From contig VNWV01000002.1 in NCBI GenBank assembly GCA_009801085.1, positions 1,674,001 to 1,738,000 on the forward strand: a stretch of 64,000 nucleotides of DNA. The letters are read 5' to 3'. Positions 10,951-23,000 of this stretch are shown here, piece by piece. The position numbers and the translations under genes were made by a program. The notes beneath the pieces are model-generated. The model was not told the origin of the DNA. It worked only from the letters and a program-made list of their open reading frames with translations, and searched no databases. The DNA is from Lasiodiplodia sp. COLG20. Lineage: Eukaryota > Ascomycota > Dothideomycetes > Botryosphaeriales > Botryosphaeriaceae. Position 1 is the first letter of the stretch, and the number at the start of each line of letters is the position of its first letter.

Positions 10951-11694
10951 GGTTGGGGCGTTTTATGGTGGAGGCTGACTTCAGGCGCTCAACGTGAGTG
11001 GTGTCAAGTAAAGAAGAGGTAGGGTACCCGGAAGAGGATCGGCTTGGGCAGTGGGTTTTTACATGGCAGCGCACTAAGTGACCTTCCATGTGATTCCGCC
11101 TTTCGCCCTTAGCTGAGCCGAATCAGGAAAGTGCGCAGGAAGGTCGCACCTTCCTTCTTTCTCCTGCGAACTTTGGTATGCGAGGCTGTACTTTGGCTCT
11201 GGGGTTTCCACTCCAAGCGCGGGTCATTGTCCAAGGCACGGTCTCGCTCACTGCGTCCACCTCAGTGTTTCCCGGACACCCTAAAGCACAATTCCAAATC
11301 ACAAGCACCTGAGTGATCTTACGATAGTACCATTCAACTCTTTCTTCAGTCCTCTATCTTGTTATTGCATATTCACCTGTCACAGCTGCTCTTCGTAGAA
11401 ATCTCGCCTTTGACTGGGCGACTCGGCCTTTTTCGGGGCGTCGAGCCTCGTTAGATTCCCACGGATCGATCCTCTGCGAAAGCATTATTCGCTGATTAAT
11501 GCGGCGTCGGTTGGGGAAACGTGAAGATGTTTATTTTTGGTGAAGTGATGCTCTTGAGTCAGTGCGCTGGGACTGTGCCACTTAGTCAGCAAACTCCTTG
11601 TTACTTAAACTTCCCACACGCGCCGCCCACTGTCATTATCACCACATCGCACCCTACACAGCCAGCACGAAAACCTCTCCATAGCGCTTGTAAC
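10951..11694. other. Divergent intergenic region
   Basis: 744 bp between the BTB-ZR 1 start and the APH-like kinase start. The upstream frame of the kinase stays open to 11521 and has an ATG-like codon there, but the extension has no family resemblance. Nothing else is recognised. Confidence 0.5.
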
Positions 11695-12498
11695 ATGGAG
11701 TCACCTTCTATCAACAACACCTGGCTACGCCGGTATACTGTCCTTGCCTCCATTGCGCTCCTCAAGCGCATCCGACCCCGCAGTGGCATCGTCCTCATGT
11801 TAACCGACAATATTTGCGTCAAGTACGGACCACACGTACATCTTGCCGAGGCTTCGGCAATTCGTTTCGTCGCCCAGAACACTTCCATTCCAGTGCCCAA
11901 GATTTATTGTTCTTTCACACACCGCGGCTGGACATACATCGTCATGGAAAGAATCCACGGGACCTACCTCGCCCAAGGTTGGATTCACCGGAGCGAAGAG
12001 TCAAAAGCCAAGATCCTTTCCAAATTGAAGTCATTACTGCAGCAACTGCGAACCTTATCTCCACCGGGTCCAGGCATAAGTAATGTTGACGGCGGTTCTT
12101 TGTACGACTGCCGCTTGCCAGGAACTTCTTCGCGCTTCGGACCATTTGAAACCGTGCAAGACTTCCACAAGTATCTACGCGGAGGCATGAAGACCCATCC
12201 AGACGTTGATCCAGAGGTCAATCAGCTCATCGAGCAGCAAGACGGCCCGTGGCCACCACCTTCTTTCACCCATGGAGACCTTAGCAGCTTTAACATTCTC
12301 GCTTCAGGGGACGACGTTGTCGGAATCATCGACTGGGAGACTGCCGGCTGGCTTCCATCTTACTGGGAATACACAACGGCTTGCTATGTGAACCCAAGAA
12401 ACAGCTTCTGGAGAGACGAAATCGACAAGTTCTTAGACCCCATGCCGAAGGAGCTGGCCATGGAGAAGATACGTCAAAAATATTGGGGTGATTTCTAA
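11695..12498 (+). CDS. Aminoglycoside-phosphotransferase-like (APH family) kinase
   Basis: Single exon of 267 residues from the ATG at 11695 (MESPSINNTW). Fungal APH-type small kinase fold: N-lobe segment 'ICVKYGPHVHLAEASAIRFV' with the ATP-anchoring Lys and Glu, hinge 'YIVMERIHGTYL', catalytic loop THGDLSSFNIL with H193, D195 and N200, and the metal-binding 'IIDWETAG' with D213. Catalytic residues are intact. Such proteins are abundant in Pezizomycotina and usually have unknown small-molecule or protein substrates. Antibiotic resistance should not be assumed. The in-frame region upstream to 11521 is rejected because it contains no family features. The gene is convergent with the next one, with only 34 bp between stop codons, so the 3' UTRs must overlap. 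Confidence 0.85.
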   Translation: MESPSINNTWLRRYTVLASIALLKRIRPRSGIVLMLTDNICVKYGPHVHLAEASAIRFVAQNTSIPVPKIYCSFTHRGWTYIVMERIHGTYLAQGWIHRSEESKAKILSKLKSLLQQLRTLSPPGPGISNVDGGSLYDCRLPGTSSRFGPFETVQDFHKYLRGGMKTHPDVDPEVNQLIEQQDGPWPPPSFTHGDLSSFNILASGDDVVGIIDWETAGWLPSYWEYTTACYVNPRNSFWRDEIDKFLDPMPKELAMEKIRQKYWGDF

Positions 12499-12532
12499 GC
12501 GAGAGTAGCTTCTAGTGACTGCCAACGTCTAT

Positions 12533-13133
12533 CTAAATGATTGTCTCCTTGTCCTGGAGCATATCGTACGTTGGCGCCTTGTTCATATCAAACTTTCCCT
12601 CCGGTGCCTTTCCATCAAAGCGATGGTCGTCCTTCTTTTCCTTGCAATACTTCATCGCCCTATCGCGCACCTTCTTCCATTCCACCGTGCCAGTGCCCAA
12701 AGCCTTCTTGTCGGCCGCGAGCTTCTCCAACGCTTCTTTGACCCACTTCACGCAATTCCATCCCGCATCTCCTTCCTTTACAGGCGTGTTCCGCAAGATA
12801 TCCAGCAGCTTTTCCTTGTTCCCGACTTTGGCAATCAAGACACGAACGAGGAGCATGGCCGTCGGTGCAACTGGTACATCGCGCTCCTCGAAATACCAGG
12901 ACGACTTGCCATCGACCATTGTTTCCTTCACATGACAACGTATGCCTCTGTCATTCTCCACCTCGTCCTTTGGTCCAACTAAAAGAGCCCAATGGTACCT
13001 AGTCGCCGCAACAGTCATTATCAGCTCGTCGTGGTCTGATTGTCATTACTCACTTATCCTCTTTCTTTGGCATCTTTGGCTCGCCCCCGCGAGCGTAAAG
13101 TGCGACGTAGAGACGGTCCTTGTTCGACGGCAT
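12533..13133 (-). CDS. Small fungal protein, DUF6914-like
   Basis: Exons 13054-13133 and 12533-12998 join over a 55-bp intron (12999-13053, GTGAGT...CTAG) to give 181 residues starting MPSNKDRLYVALYARGG. Recognisable blocks are 'YHWALLVGPK', 'RCHVKET', 'WYFEERDVP', 'LLVRVLIAKV' and 'WNCVKWVKEAL'. I recall this block pattern from the uncharacterised fungal family DUF6914; that match is from memory and was not searched. The order His (in YHWALL) before Cys (in WNCVKWV) is that of circularly permuted papain-like folds such as LRAT/PPPDE, so a hydrolase or acyltransferase fold is conceivable, but this is inference. No signal peptide or membrane segment. Confidence 0.8.
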
Positions 13134-14334
13134 TGGTAATTTGGTATTCGGAGTAGTAAAATAATGGGGAGGTTCGATGATTTTGTTCTTGTCAAGCAGC
13201 GGTGTTGAGTATCGTAACCATACGAGCAAACACCGACAGCTTATATGCATTCAGTCCTGTCTCTGCTATCTCTTACAGTCCAATTATCTTGAACGTGTAG
13301 CCGCTGATATCGATGCTCAGATGTCAGATACTGCGACCAACGAGTGCGTGCCTACGTCTTCAGTCGTACTATTGAAGTTGCATACGCTACAACATCTTAC
13401 AAGTCTCTTGTCATGTCCAATCAATAAGCGCTTTCGTCGGTATCTTTTGTCTGAATTCCTATGGAGCCCATGCCGATTGGTAGACTGGTTAGGCATGAGA
13501 CTTCTCAGAATGCACCCAATGTGGCATCGGTACCCAGTCGTCCCCAGAACCTTGCCAATGTAAATGGGATACTGAGAAATTGTGGCGTAATACACCTCCG
13601 TAGCAGCTCAAATAAGCCTCTTGGATTCGGCTCTGAGCTGTGCCCTCACCTGTGCCTTCACCTGTGCCTCTAGCCTGTGCCTCCAACTTGTGCCGCCAAC
13701 CTGTGCCACTAACCTGTGCCGCAAGAAGCTCGCACGAGATACGACAACATCGGGCCGACCAATTACAACACCAGACTAAACATGACACAAGTCATCACAG
13801 CGTGGGCAAAAGAATTTAATCTCTCAAAAATTCCTCGCCAGAGATTGATACCTCACTGGTGTGGGCGGTGGAGTCGTTTCTGTTAGTGCACTGTCTTCAA
13901 CCACCTACAAATGAGTGCAGCATGCTCCGTATGGCATTGAAGACAAATTTTATGTGATCAGCTACAACTCAATAAAATGGGTTGTTCCCACGAGGTTCTC
14001 CGACAGTTACACGCGTATCCGCTCTGCAGATTTATTTTATAGGCGCCTTGCGGGAACCAGACGAACAAACAGTCTCGAAGCACAGTGCAACCATTTACAC
14101 CGACTGATGATCACAATGGGAAAGAGTATTTGGAGTCATCATTTAGATGCCCGATTTCTCTAGAAATGGCCTCTGAATGTTGTCTAGGCAAGTCACATGT
14201 CTCCCTGAACCCTAATTTTGCCTTGGCCCGTTATCCATCTTTGTACAGTTTCGCAGCCTTTGATGTACTTGAATCTGAGAAGATTGATACGCCGAGCACT
14301 GGTCGTAGCTGTGTCTCGATCTGCCGAGAGCCCG
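13134..14334. other. Gene-poor 1.2-kb intergenic region
   Basis: No frame with a convincing start, family match or splice-joined extension. It contains the CTGTGCC minisatellite at 13638-13726. It separates the start of the DUF6914-like gene from the stop of BTB-ZR 2. Confidence 0.55.
13638..13726. repeat. 12-13-bp CTGTGCC minisatellite, seven units
   Basis: The core C(T)TGTGCC recurs at 13638, 13650, 13662, 13675, 13688, 13701 and 13714, each followed by a variable 5-6-bp spacer. Spacing is 12 bp for the first units and 13 bp afterwards. Not in a gene. Confidence 0.75.
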
Positions 14335-15307
14335 TCAAACGAGCCTTAATTCAGACTGACAGCGGTCGCATCTCCATGCAGACAGTCTGGAGAGGACCAC
14401 GCCCCTGAGCGTAACCGCACAGTTCCGATTGGGACATTTCACTACTCGTAGAGCCTCAGCGCCCAGAGCCTTCGTGAGCCATCCTTTCGCCGTGCGCATG
14501 TTCCGTGACTGATGAAACCACCTCTCTTCCACTCTGCGGGTCATTCCTTCCATGAACTTTGGTGTATGCTTCCAGAGACTTTCCCATGTCTCCGTCTCCA
14601 GGAGCAGATCTGCGTGGTCGATAGCGCCGTCAAAAAGCGCGTTGAGCATATGGGGACTCCACGCTGACCGATCCGGGCTGTAAAGCTGCTCGAACATGCT
14701 GAAAATCTCCGGGATAATGGGGATGACGTCCTCCCAGCTGTTATTGAGGCATGAGTAGATCCGGCCAGCTCCGATATCCTCCAATAGTTCCACCCTGTAG
14801 ACGGCAGCCACGTTCATTACGTCGATATGAAACAGCAGATTGTCGCAGATATCGAGATCCGCGTCTAAAGTATAGCCGCCTTTGTAGAAGAACTCCAGGA
14901 GCGCTGTGACGGCGTGTGGAGGATCGTTAGGCATGTCAATTATTCCCGTTTGGCCCTCCTGCACGGCGTGGTAAGAGAGCTATCAGTAATGAAAAGCGAC
15001 GTGTGAGCAATAGAAGCTGTTACGCACCTGAAAGCGGCCTTCTTTTAGAGCATTGTTAAAGAAGTCACATTGGGCGCATACTATAATGCGGTGGCAGTTG
15101 ATTTCCTCGCCGTTGCTGAGGCGGACCTTCATGTCGCTAAACTTATCCGAGAAGCATGCACTGCGTAAAAGGCGTGAGTCACGAACAAATGAGCAGATGA
15201 GACCGCTTTGCCACTTACTTCTTCAGGTGATCCAGCAGTTCATTTTGCGCTTCGTCGGTTTTCGCGAACGAAGAACGAAAACCGCACCCGACACTCCGAC
15301 GAGGCAT
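14335..15307 (-). CDS. BTB-ZR family protein 2
   Basis: Three exons (15219-15307, 15028-15160, 14335-14958; introns 15161-15218 and 14959-15027) give 281 residues beginning MPRRSVGCG. Exon 1 is the variable tail. Exon 2 (133 bp) is the first BTB half with 'MKVRLSNGEEINCHRIIVC' and CAQC-FF. Exon 3 begins with the conserved 'EGQTGIIDMPNDPPHAV' block. The C-terminus has C-x4-C-x16-C-x2-C (KCPNRNC ... CDRC). The GEE in place of GTE, the 'PHDPPHA/PNDPPHA' block and the CPxxxC knuckle make it the sister of BTB-ZR 6 at 56094 in the other cluster, not of its physical neighbours. It is divergent from BTB-ZR 3 with 453 bp between ATGs. Confidence 0.85.
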
Positions 15308-15760
15308 CGTGGCGACCTCTCGGAGCAACCCGAGCGCGATGCACGGGTGGCTCGGCGACAGCGGTCAGGCGTGGACTTGGAGTTGAAATCGAGATGAGGT
15401 GACTTAGGTGAAGATAGTGGAGTGGAGAGGCGGCGGGCAAGATATTCGTGCTTGCCGGCAAGAGCAAGCCGAGCTAAGCCTAAACGGGGCAAGCTGTCGT
15501 GATGGTGAATGAGCAAAGGGCCCGCCAGGCTTGATGCTACAGGCAGATGACCTGAAGGTGGAACCTGCAATCACTGGCTTCTGGCGTGCACTTATATAGC
15601 TCCTTCGCCCAAATCCAATCCTGCTCCAACCACCTCACCTGAACTTGATTCACCATTGAATGCACTTCACCAGCTTCATCTGAAAACCGTACCCTATCGC
15701 CATCCCGACATTTTTGGAGAGGCCAATTCTGCCTGGATCCTGTACGGTACCTCCCGGGAT
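15308..15760. promoter_or_regulatory. Shared divergent promoter of BTB-ZR 2 and BTB-ZR 3
   Basis: 453 bp between two divergent paralogue start codons. A TATA-like element (TTATATAG on plus, TATATAAG on minus) at 15591-15598 could serve either direction. CT-rich tracts follow it toward BTB-ZR 3. An in-frame upstream ATG for BTB-ZR 3 lies at 15656. Confidence 0.45.
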
Positions 15761-16733
15761 ATGGCGGAGAATGAAAGCGAGAGTATTGGCGATCTCAAGA
15801 ACCAACTCTTGGGAAAGATAGCGGAGTACGCTGAACCAAAAACTGAACGAGCCTGAGACCCACCAACTGACATTTCATTTACATAGTTTGTACAAGTCGG
15901 GGGAGTACAGCGACATGACTATCAAGCTTCGTGATGGAACCGAGCTGCAGTGTCATCGAAGCATTCTTTGCAGCCAGTGCAGCTTCTTCGAGAATGCGTT
16001 CAAGCCCGGGCGGTTCAAGGTGAAATACTACATCTCTGCAGGCTTTCAGCCGCATCCTTAACTTTGAAGTGGTAGCTAATACGCGTTATTGTAGGAAAGC
16101 TACACTGGAGTCATTGAGATGCTGAACGACCATCCGAAGGCAATCAGAGCCTTGATCGAGTTTTTGTACACCTTCAACTACTGCAGTGGTACATTTAGCG
16201 ACGCAGGAGATGTCATATTCCATGCAGATGTTTCAGTGGTCGCAAAAATCTACCAAGTCCCCAAACTACGGGACATGGCGAACCAAGCTGTCGAGTTGTT
16301 GTTGGAAAACCATTTTGAGGATGTTATCACGGGTATTCCGCATCTGGCAGAGATAGTGAGCGAGCACGATCCATTCATCCACACGAAATGGGGTCAGATA
16401 CTCTTCGAGAAAGTTCGTTTCAGTCCCGTCGCCATCTTTGGAGAAGCTTTATGGGCCAGTCTGGTAGCGGATGCACCCAACTTTGTCCTAAGAATCATGA
16501 GAAGTTGCGAAATGCAATGGATGACGTTCGGCAGTCCGCAGGCAGGAAGATGGCTTGACCGCATCGGCAGTGGACATGCTGTTGGTCTGGTGGATCGCAC
16601 TGTCAAGTGCCCGAGATGCAGTCTTGTTGCGGAGAAGACGCTGAGCTTGGTGGGAATAGGAAGGGTGTACTGCCAGGGGTGCCAGCATCTCATACCTTGT
16701 GACAAGTGGCTGGATGCTCAGAGTAGTACTTAG
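15761..16733 (+). CDS. BTB-ZR family protein 3
   Basis: Exons 15761-15825, 15887-16019 and 16095-16733 (introns of 61 and 75 bp) give 278 residues starting MAENESESIGD. An in-frame ATG at 15656 would add 35 residues; the shorter start fits the length of the variable tails in the paralogues. Exon 2 encodes 'MTIKLRDGTELQCHRSILC', SQC-FF and FKPGRFK. Exon 3 opens 'ESYTGVIEMLNDHPKAIRALIEFLY'. The C-terminus has C-x2-C-x17-C-x2-C (KCPRC ... CQGC), the cleanest ribbon of the set. The first intron uses a GTACGC donor and has a good CTGAC branch site before the acceptor. Function unknown; a protein-protein adaptor is inferred. Confidence 0.83.
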
Positions 16734-17868
16734 ATAGCTGGTGGGATGGGTGATCTGGCAGCATCGACGATAGGTCCATACAATCTGCAACCCCGACATT
16801 ATCAGCAACTCGCTTTGCAACCAGTACTGAAACTAACTTTACCCTGATGAATATGAAGAGTGACCCATTAGTCAAATACGCTCTGCAAACTCTAGCAGGC
16901 ACAGTGATGTGCATATGTGGAGAATAGTGGACCTTTAGTCGAGGGAGAGAGCATTGAAGTTGGACATGGCCAGACTCATAATTAATCCCTTTACTCTTAT
17001 GTTGTTTGCTCCTCTTGCTGTTTGTGCATACCAAAGAAGCACGACCTTGATTTTGCGTCAAGCTACCTTGATAACTTCTACGACTTTCCGTACAGGATTC
17101 CAGCCTTACCCACCCTCCGCAACGTGAAAAACGCCCCATTCTTCGTTCATTGAACATTGACTTCCCCAGCCCCTCATCCGTAGCCTATACACGATACCGC
17201 TCAGTCCAATCGGGACAAAAATGATCTCTACGTCTCCATTTATGCATTCACGACGCGCACATATCTACAGAACCCCCGCAAGCAATGCATATCCAAACAA
17301 ACCCACCACCACTACCCCTTCCATCATCCCCGCCTCCGCTCTCATAAACTTCATGCGCGCTCAACGAGCTCATTACGTATCAAACACACATCTCCCTCTC
17401 TCCGTCCTTGCCCGAGCCTACTCACTCAGCTAACTCATCGACCCTCGTTCCGCTTTTTTTCCAAACAAGGAAAATAAACTTCAAGAGATTTCCAGTCCAT
17501 TCACCGCCCAGAAGAATAGCTGTATATCGAACAAAGAGAGCATCGACACCATAGATCGAAGCTCCTCCGAATGTGCTCGACAAGTCCGCCATTTCTGTGG
17601 ACAATGATGGAGTTCCTCTCTCTCCTTCTCCCGGGACCAATGCCCTTTGCTGGGCTCTAATGTCCCAGCTGCCTCCCACCGTCAAGGAATGTGGTAATAT
17701 GAACCAGTCCCTTCCGTAAACCCTGTCCAGCAACGTTTACCCATGACCAAAGCCGCCAAAAACGCCTATTACCCGGTCAAAGAATTACAATGAACAAAAA
17801 AAGGGAAAAACATCGAAATAAGCCTCTTTCCTCACACTGTCAGCTTCAAGAGGTTTTCGATGCGCATG
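16734..17868. other. Convergent intergenic region / 3' UTRs
   Basis: 1135 bp between the stops of BTB-ZR 3 and the GH17 gene. A 103-codon minus-strand frame at 17422-17733 has no ATG at its start and no family features, so it is treated as 3' UTR. Nothing else is seen. Confidence 0.5.
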
Positions 17869-20001
17869 TTATCTCTTCGAGGAAAGCGTAGCCTTCTGTC
17901 CGCCGCAGTCGGGAATCTTGACGCCCGTCTTGAGCTCGCGGTCGACGGTCATCAGACCCCACTTGTCCTCCCAGTTCTCGTTCTTGGTGTTGTACATGAT
18001 CTTCCAAGGCTCGTCGAAAAGTTCGAACCTGCAAAGCGCACAAAGTCAGTACAAAACACTCACTTAGCTCCAAAATCGAGCAGCGGGCCTTACCAGAAGT
18101 ACTCGGTGCCGTTCTTCAACGCCGAGCAAACCCAATCGTCCAAGAAAATGTTCATCTCGTCAACACCAGCAACACTGCCCTGGGTATCACTCGTGCATGT
18201 CGACTCTCCACAGTCGTTACCGCCGCCAGATGGCCAGCCGGTCTCACTGATGACATGGGTCTTGCCTTGCAAATTCTTCGTGACGGCCACATCATGGTTC
18301 TGCCAGAAGCTCCAGGTCCAGCTCGCGGCCTCCGAAGCCTCAACGCCAGCAAAGAAGGGATGGATGTTAGCCATGACGACGTCGACCTCCTCGGCCAAGT
18401 CCGAGGTCCAGTTATCGCCGAGATCCGACGTGGCGAGCGGCAGATCCCAGTTGTGGTCAGTCAGATTCTTCTTGACATCTCCGAGGATCTTGGCTAGTTC
18501 CGTCGAGCTCAGGTCCTTGCGGTACAGCACCTCGTTGCCGACGATGACGCCGGCGAAAGGATCGGCCTTGTGTTTGTCGAGGATCTGCCAGAACTGTGCG
18601 ATCTGCCTGTCATTGGTCGTGTCGTTGTTGCCCAGCCAGACGCCGAGCCACACTTTGGTGTCCGTGAGGCCAAGGCGGTCGATGGCATGTAGCACCATCT
18701 CGGTCTGAGACAAGACCTGCGTCAGCTAAAAACTCACCCCTCGCTTCGTTTTTTCAAAGACAGTGCTCACCTGGTTGCAATCAGTTCCATACAAGCGGAT
18801 CGCAGGAGTAAGTTGGCTGAGAACGGCTACGTCACGAGTCACGTTGTTTTGGCTGGGCGGGTTTGTCAGGCAGTCGGGGTACTGCGCGTTCAGAGGCGTG
18901 TAGTCCATGCCCGGGAAAACGAGATGCAGATCGGGATTATTCATCAACTTCTTGATCTCGTCCGAGTTCTTGTCGAGATCTCCGTTCTTCGACTGGTCGT
19001 CCGCGGCGGAAGCTCCGGGACTCGAACTGTCGTCGGGCGAGCCGGATCTGCTGCCGAGAACACCGCCTACGACGACGCCTACAATCACTGCGACCACGAT
19101 GATGGCGACCAGAACGATGGTCCACAGGCGTTTCTTGCCGTTCTTGTTGGCCGCGGTACCGGCGATACCGCCCTTCTCCAGGCCACGGTTGTCGTGAGTG
19201 TACTCGGTGCTGCCGCCGGGTACCGGGCCATAGTTTCCATTGCCATCACGGTTAAGACTGGTCATAGCTGCAGCTCCGCCAACGCCAGCAGCGCCGACGC
19301 CGGCAACGGCACCCTTCTTGCCAAAGAGAGTGTTGCGCTTTGGTTCCGGGGCGGGGATTCCGTCATCGCCATCATCCTCGATATCATTGGGATCAATGGC
19401 GGCGAAGGGCGCGGATCTGGAGTGGTAGTTGTACGGGTCATCAGAGAAGGAAGAGTAGCCGTCGTGGGCCGAGTGGTTGGAATGGCTGTTGAGAGACGGG
19501 CGGGAGTCGTTGGTGGCCAGCGGCTCTTGCGAGCTGTAGGCTGCGGGATTCATCGCGTGACTTTGGGAGGGGCTGGTGTTGGCGAAGGGCGAGTATGGGG
19601 AGTACGGCTGATGTTGGTTTCCTGGAAGACGGTTACCGACCGGCTCCGAAACGGTCCCAAAGCGGCCCTTGTCAGCCTGAGCGCAGGGCGCGCGCAAGCG
19701 GATCGGGGTGATTGAGGCCACCGGGCGCGCGGGCGGCGGCGGGCGACTCACCTGTATCCATGTCGGAGGTCGCGATCGACTGCCGGGCGGAATGGTCGTA
19801 GGCACCGGTCGCAGCCGGAGCGAAGTTGTCGAAATTGCGGTGCTGAGGCGGGGGCGGCGGCGTCAACGGGTCGGGACTTGGCTGAGCTTGGCCGGGATGC
19901 GGCGAAGCATAGGTGGCGTATGAAGGAGGAGAGGAAAAATGGCCCTGGTCGTCGTCGTTGTCGAAGGAGAAGCTTCTGTGAAAAGGAGGTTGAGAGGGCA
20001 T
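17869..20001 (-). CDS. btgC: Type II membrane GH17 glucan endo-1,3-beta-glucosidase (btgC-like)
   Basis: Four exons (19752-20001, 18771-19621, 18094-18716, 17869-18028; introns of 130, 54 and 65 bp) give 627 residues. Architecture: a long Ser/Pro/Asn-rich cytosolic N-terminus with PPPPPQ and an acidic IEDDGDDG patch, a basic NKNGKKR stop, one membrane anchor at about 249-272 ([17 protein letters not shown]...), a Ser/Asp-rich stalk, then the extracellular GH17 barrel. The general acid lies in GNEVLYR (E429) and the nucleophile in [11 protein letters not shown] (E525). Length and layout match the Aspergillus btgC type. Role: cleavage and remodelling of cell-wall beta-1,3-glucan at the plasma membrane. 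All key residues are present. The first intron is longer than average and its exact 3' end is the least certain junction. Confidence 0.93.
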
Positions 20002-23000
20002 TCTCGCGTTTCACGCGTTCCGCGGCTGCGGGATGCCTTGGCTGGCGGCCGGGTTCCAAAGCTTGGTGGGTAATCGACACAGCCGCAACGGCAGGGCTGA
20101 TAATGCAACTCTCTCAGCTCAAGCCGGCGCAGAAGACGGCAGCAGCGATCGGAGGCGCACTGGACGCGCAGTGCAGACTTGAAGAGGCGATTAACGAAGA
20201 GGCTGGTAGCTGGCTGGGTGAAACAAGGTTCTGTTTGCGCCGCCTGCCCTGGCAACGTCCGCCCACGGGATTCAAGAATAGAAAATCCCCCGCAAATCAC
20301 CGTCACCTGGCTTATCGATTGCGCAGATCCCGGCCGTCAGAGCGCCGCAAGACGCGCCCTCGCTCGTCAGCGCGGCTCGAGACATCAACAAGCTCGCGAA
20401 GAGGGCGTTGGCGGTGTTGGCGTGCGCAGAGAGCGAGCGGTTGCACAGGAATGCGCAAATCCCTACCTTCCCCTTCCAGCCACAATACGAAGTGATGCGA
20501 CATCACGGCCACCGCCACCGCTAAACAAGGATACGAAGCAAAGCGAAATAACGCCTGCTGTTAATGGGGCTTCAGGCGACGCCGTCGTGTGTTTTTCTTG
20601 CTTTCGCTCGGTCTCCGAACTGTAACGACGTCAGCCATCTGAAAGCAGCGGTCCGTGAGGCCTGCGACCGTGCGCGCAGGTGGAGCTTCGCTCGTCATAG
20701 GAGCGGCTACAAGCAAGTTTGAAGAGCATGGCGGAAAAAGCGAAGAAGGAACTCGAAGTATAGTTAAGCGGGCGCCCGGCAATATACTTATGTCTTATCG
20801 TGCGCTTCGCTCGGCGTTCAGATCCACCCAAGGTACGTAAGCCCGTTGCGCCAACACTCGTCCAAGAATGAGGTTTCACGATGGCCGTGCGCGCCCAGAC
20901 CAGCCTCTTCTCTACAACGCGGGGTGCGTCTCGTCAAACGCACAGTTGCTGGACTGAGCGTCGCAGACTCAGACGTCCAGGATCCAGCGCCGGGAAGACT
21001 CAACACCGCGTTGCGCTCGCCGCTTTCGGCATACAGCTGCCGGCAACAGTCGGCCTACCACCACGGCACGCCTCAATTCACGCATCACGCGTGTCAGGTG
21101 CGGTCAGCGGCCAGCGCTAGCGGCGCTCGGTCGGAAGCATACCGCCGCTGCGTCCTTCTGCCTCTCCGAGACCTGAGCGAAGCGCTCGTCTGGATGTCTC
21201 GCACTCGACACCCAAAACAAGCGAGCCTAAGGCACACACGGGCAGCAGCATTCTCGCCCCACCGGGCATTCTCGGGGCTGCTTCGCTCACAGCCAGGCAC
21301 CCGCCATCTCCACATGACCGCCCGTCTTTCGCTGCCCACGCACTCGCCATCTCCACACGAGAAGCGACTCGTCATCCCCGACGCGACTCGGCCGTCTGCG
21401 TTTCGGACCGCGCGTGTGGCTCACGCAGAGGACACCCACCCACCGCCAAGCAACGGGTCTTTCCACTGCAGCCTCTCCCCACCCAGCGGGAACGCCCACA
21501 CTGACCGGTGAACCTGAATCCAGGAACTGACTGTCAAAGACCTGTCATCTGCCACTTGTGAGACGCCTGCCGTGGGAACCGACCGGCCCGCAGTCGACGA
21601 GTCGATGCATGATGGATTGACGCACGACCTGAGCGCAAAGCCCGGATTGAACGCCCCGTCCCAGCCTCCCGCGTGCCGCTTGCCTTGTCTGTCCAGCTCA
21701 TCGGATGCGGATTTGCACTTGGTCAGCCAAGCCGCGCGCCGCCGCTTGCGCTGCGCGACGCGAGACGCGAGAACGCGCATGCATTAAGCTGCTGTACCAA
21801 GCCCTTCCTATAGCCCCCCCCGGTTGGCCAGCTGCCTATCTGCCTGGACCCTTATCCGTCCCTGCTTATGCCGTTACCCCAAACTCCTCCCTATTGGCAC
21901 CTGCACCCAACGTGCATTGCGTAATGTAGACCACACAGCTCAAGCAGATCTCAGACACACAAAGCTCGCTCGTACACGCACGGAGACAGCCGCTCAAAAA
22001 AAAAAAAAAAATAGCAGCATCACCGCGCGAACCTGCCCTGTAGGAACAAACAGGCAACGGATCCGTCATGCTTGCTGCATGTCTCTGCCTGCATGACAAA
22101 ATATGCGGGTTCCGTGTACGTAGGTTCGTAATTCGGAAAAGGCACCAGGTCCAGCTAGAATGAACCAGCGGCGGTCATCATGTGTATCAGGGGCAGCCAA
22201 AGCCCATCCCGAGATACGCACTGCTCACGACCCGGGCCCCTCACCCCGAAAGGCAACCCACGCGTGACTTGTCTGCCTGTTCTGACAAACCTGCTCGCCT
22301 GGCAAAGCACACTCGCAGCTCACTGCTGCTGCTGCCGCCGAGTCTCACACAGCCGCCCCAGCAGTTCCCCACAGACTCTTGTCTGGACCCTTCTGACCCA
22401 GCCAGTGATCCCTCGTTGAAATGTGGGACACCCGGAAAGAGGCAAAGGATTGAATGTGACCAATCGTAGTGGAGCCTAGCTCGAGATGTTGGGATCGAGA
22501 AGGAAGCTGATCAGCAAACGGTCTACTCTTATTCACGCTTGGCAGATGGAGAGGCCGGAAAAAAAATATTAGACGCCCTGACTGGCGGAATATGCTCGGT
22601 AGAAAGTGGTTAGTATCAGAGATAATCAAAACACTACCTGATACTGCTGCGCCCAACACCTTCCCCAAGACCGCGTCATCCTTTATGCTGTCCCTCTTAT
22701 GCACGTCCTATCAGCAGCTTCTTTTCTTGCCCGCATCACCGGACTTACGACCAACCATTAATCCGTGCGTGCACGCAATGCAGCATGAGCAATTAAAATC
22801 TCGATCCCGCAGTTAACGCCAGATAAAAAAAGTAGCAGGAAAAAAGCAATGGTAAAATTGTTAACCGAACACCCTCGCTTCGGCCCACTTCGGGTGAAGG
22901 GAATGATAGTCCAAGAAGAAACAGATCTGTTACAGACCGGTGACAATCGACGACTTCTAGGTCGGTGGTCAAGACGTTCACTGAGCCACCCTCCTCGCCC

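Noticed and set aside
13462..13540. GGTAGACTGGTTAGGC, resembling a tRNA D-arm
   Set aside because: No T-arm or acceptor pairing in the following 80 bp.
17422..17733. 103-codon minus-strand frame downstream of the GH17 gene
   Set aside because: Starts without ATG, no family motifs, sits where a 3' UTR is expected.
19878..20495. 205-codon plus-strand frame over the GH17 5' end
   Set aside because: Antisense to a well-supported exon, Arg-rich shadow composition.
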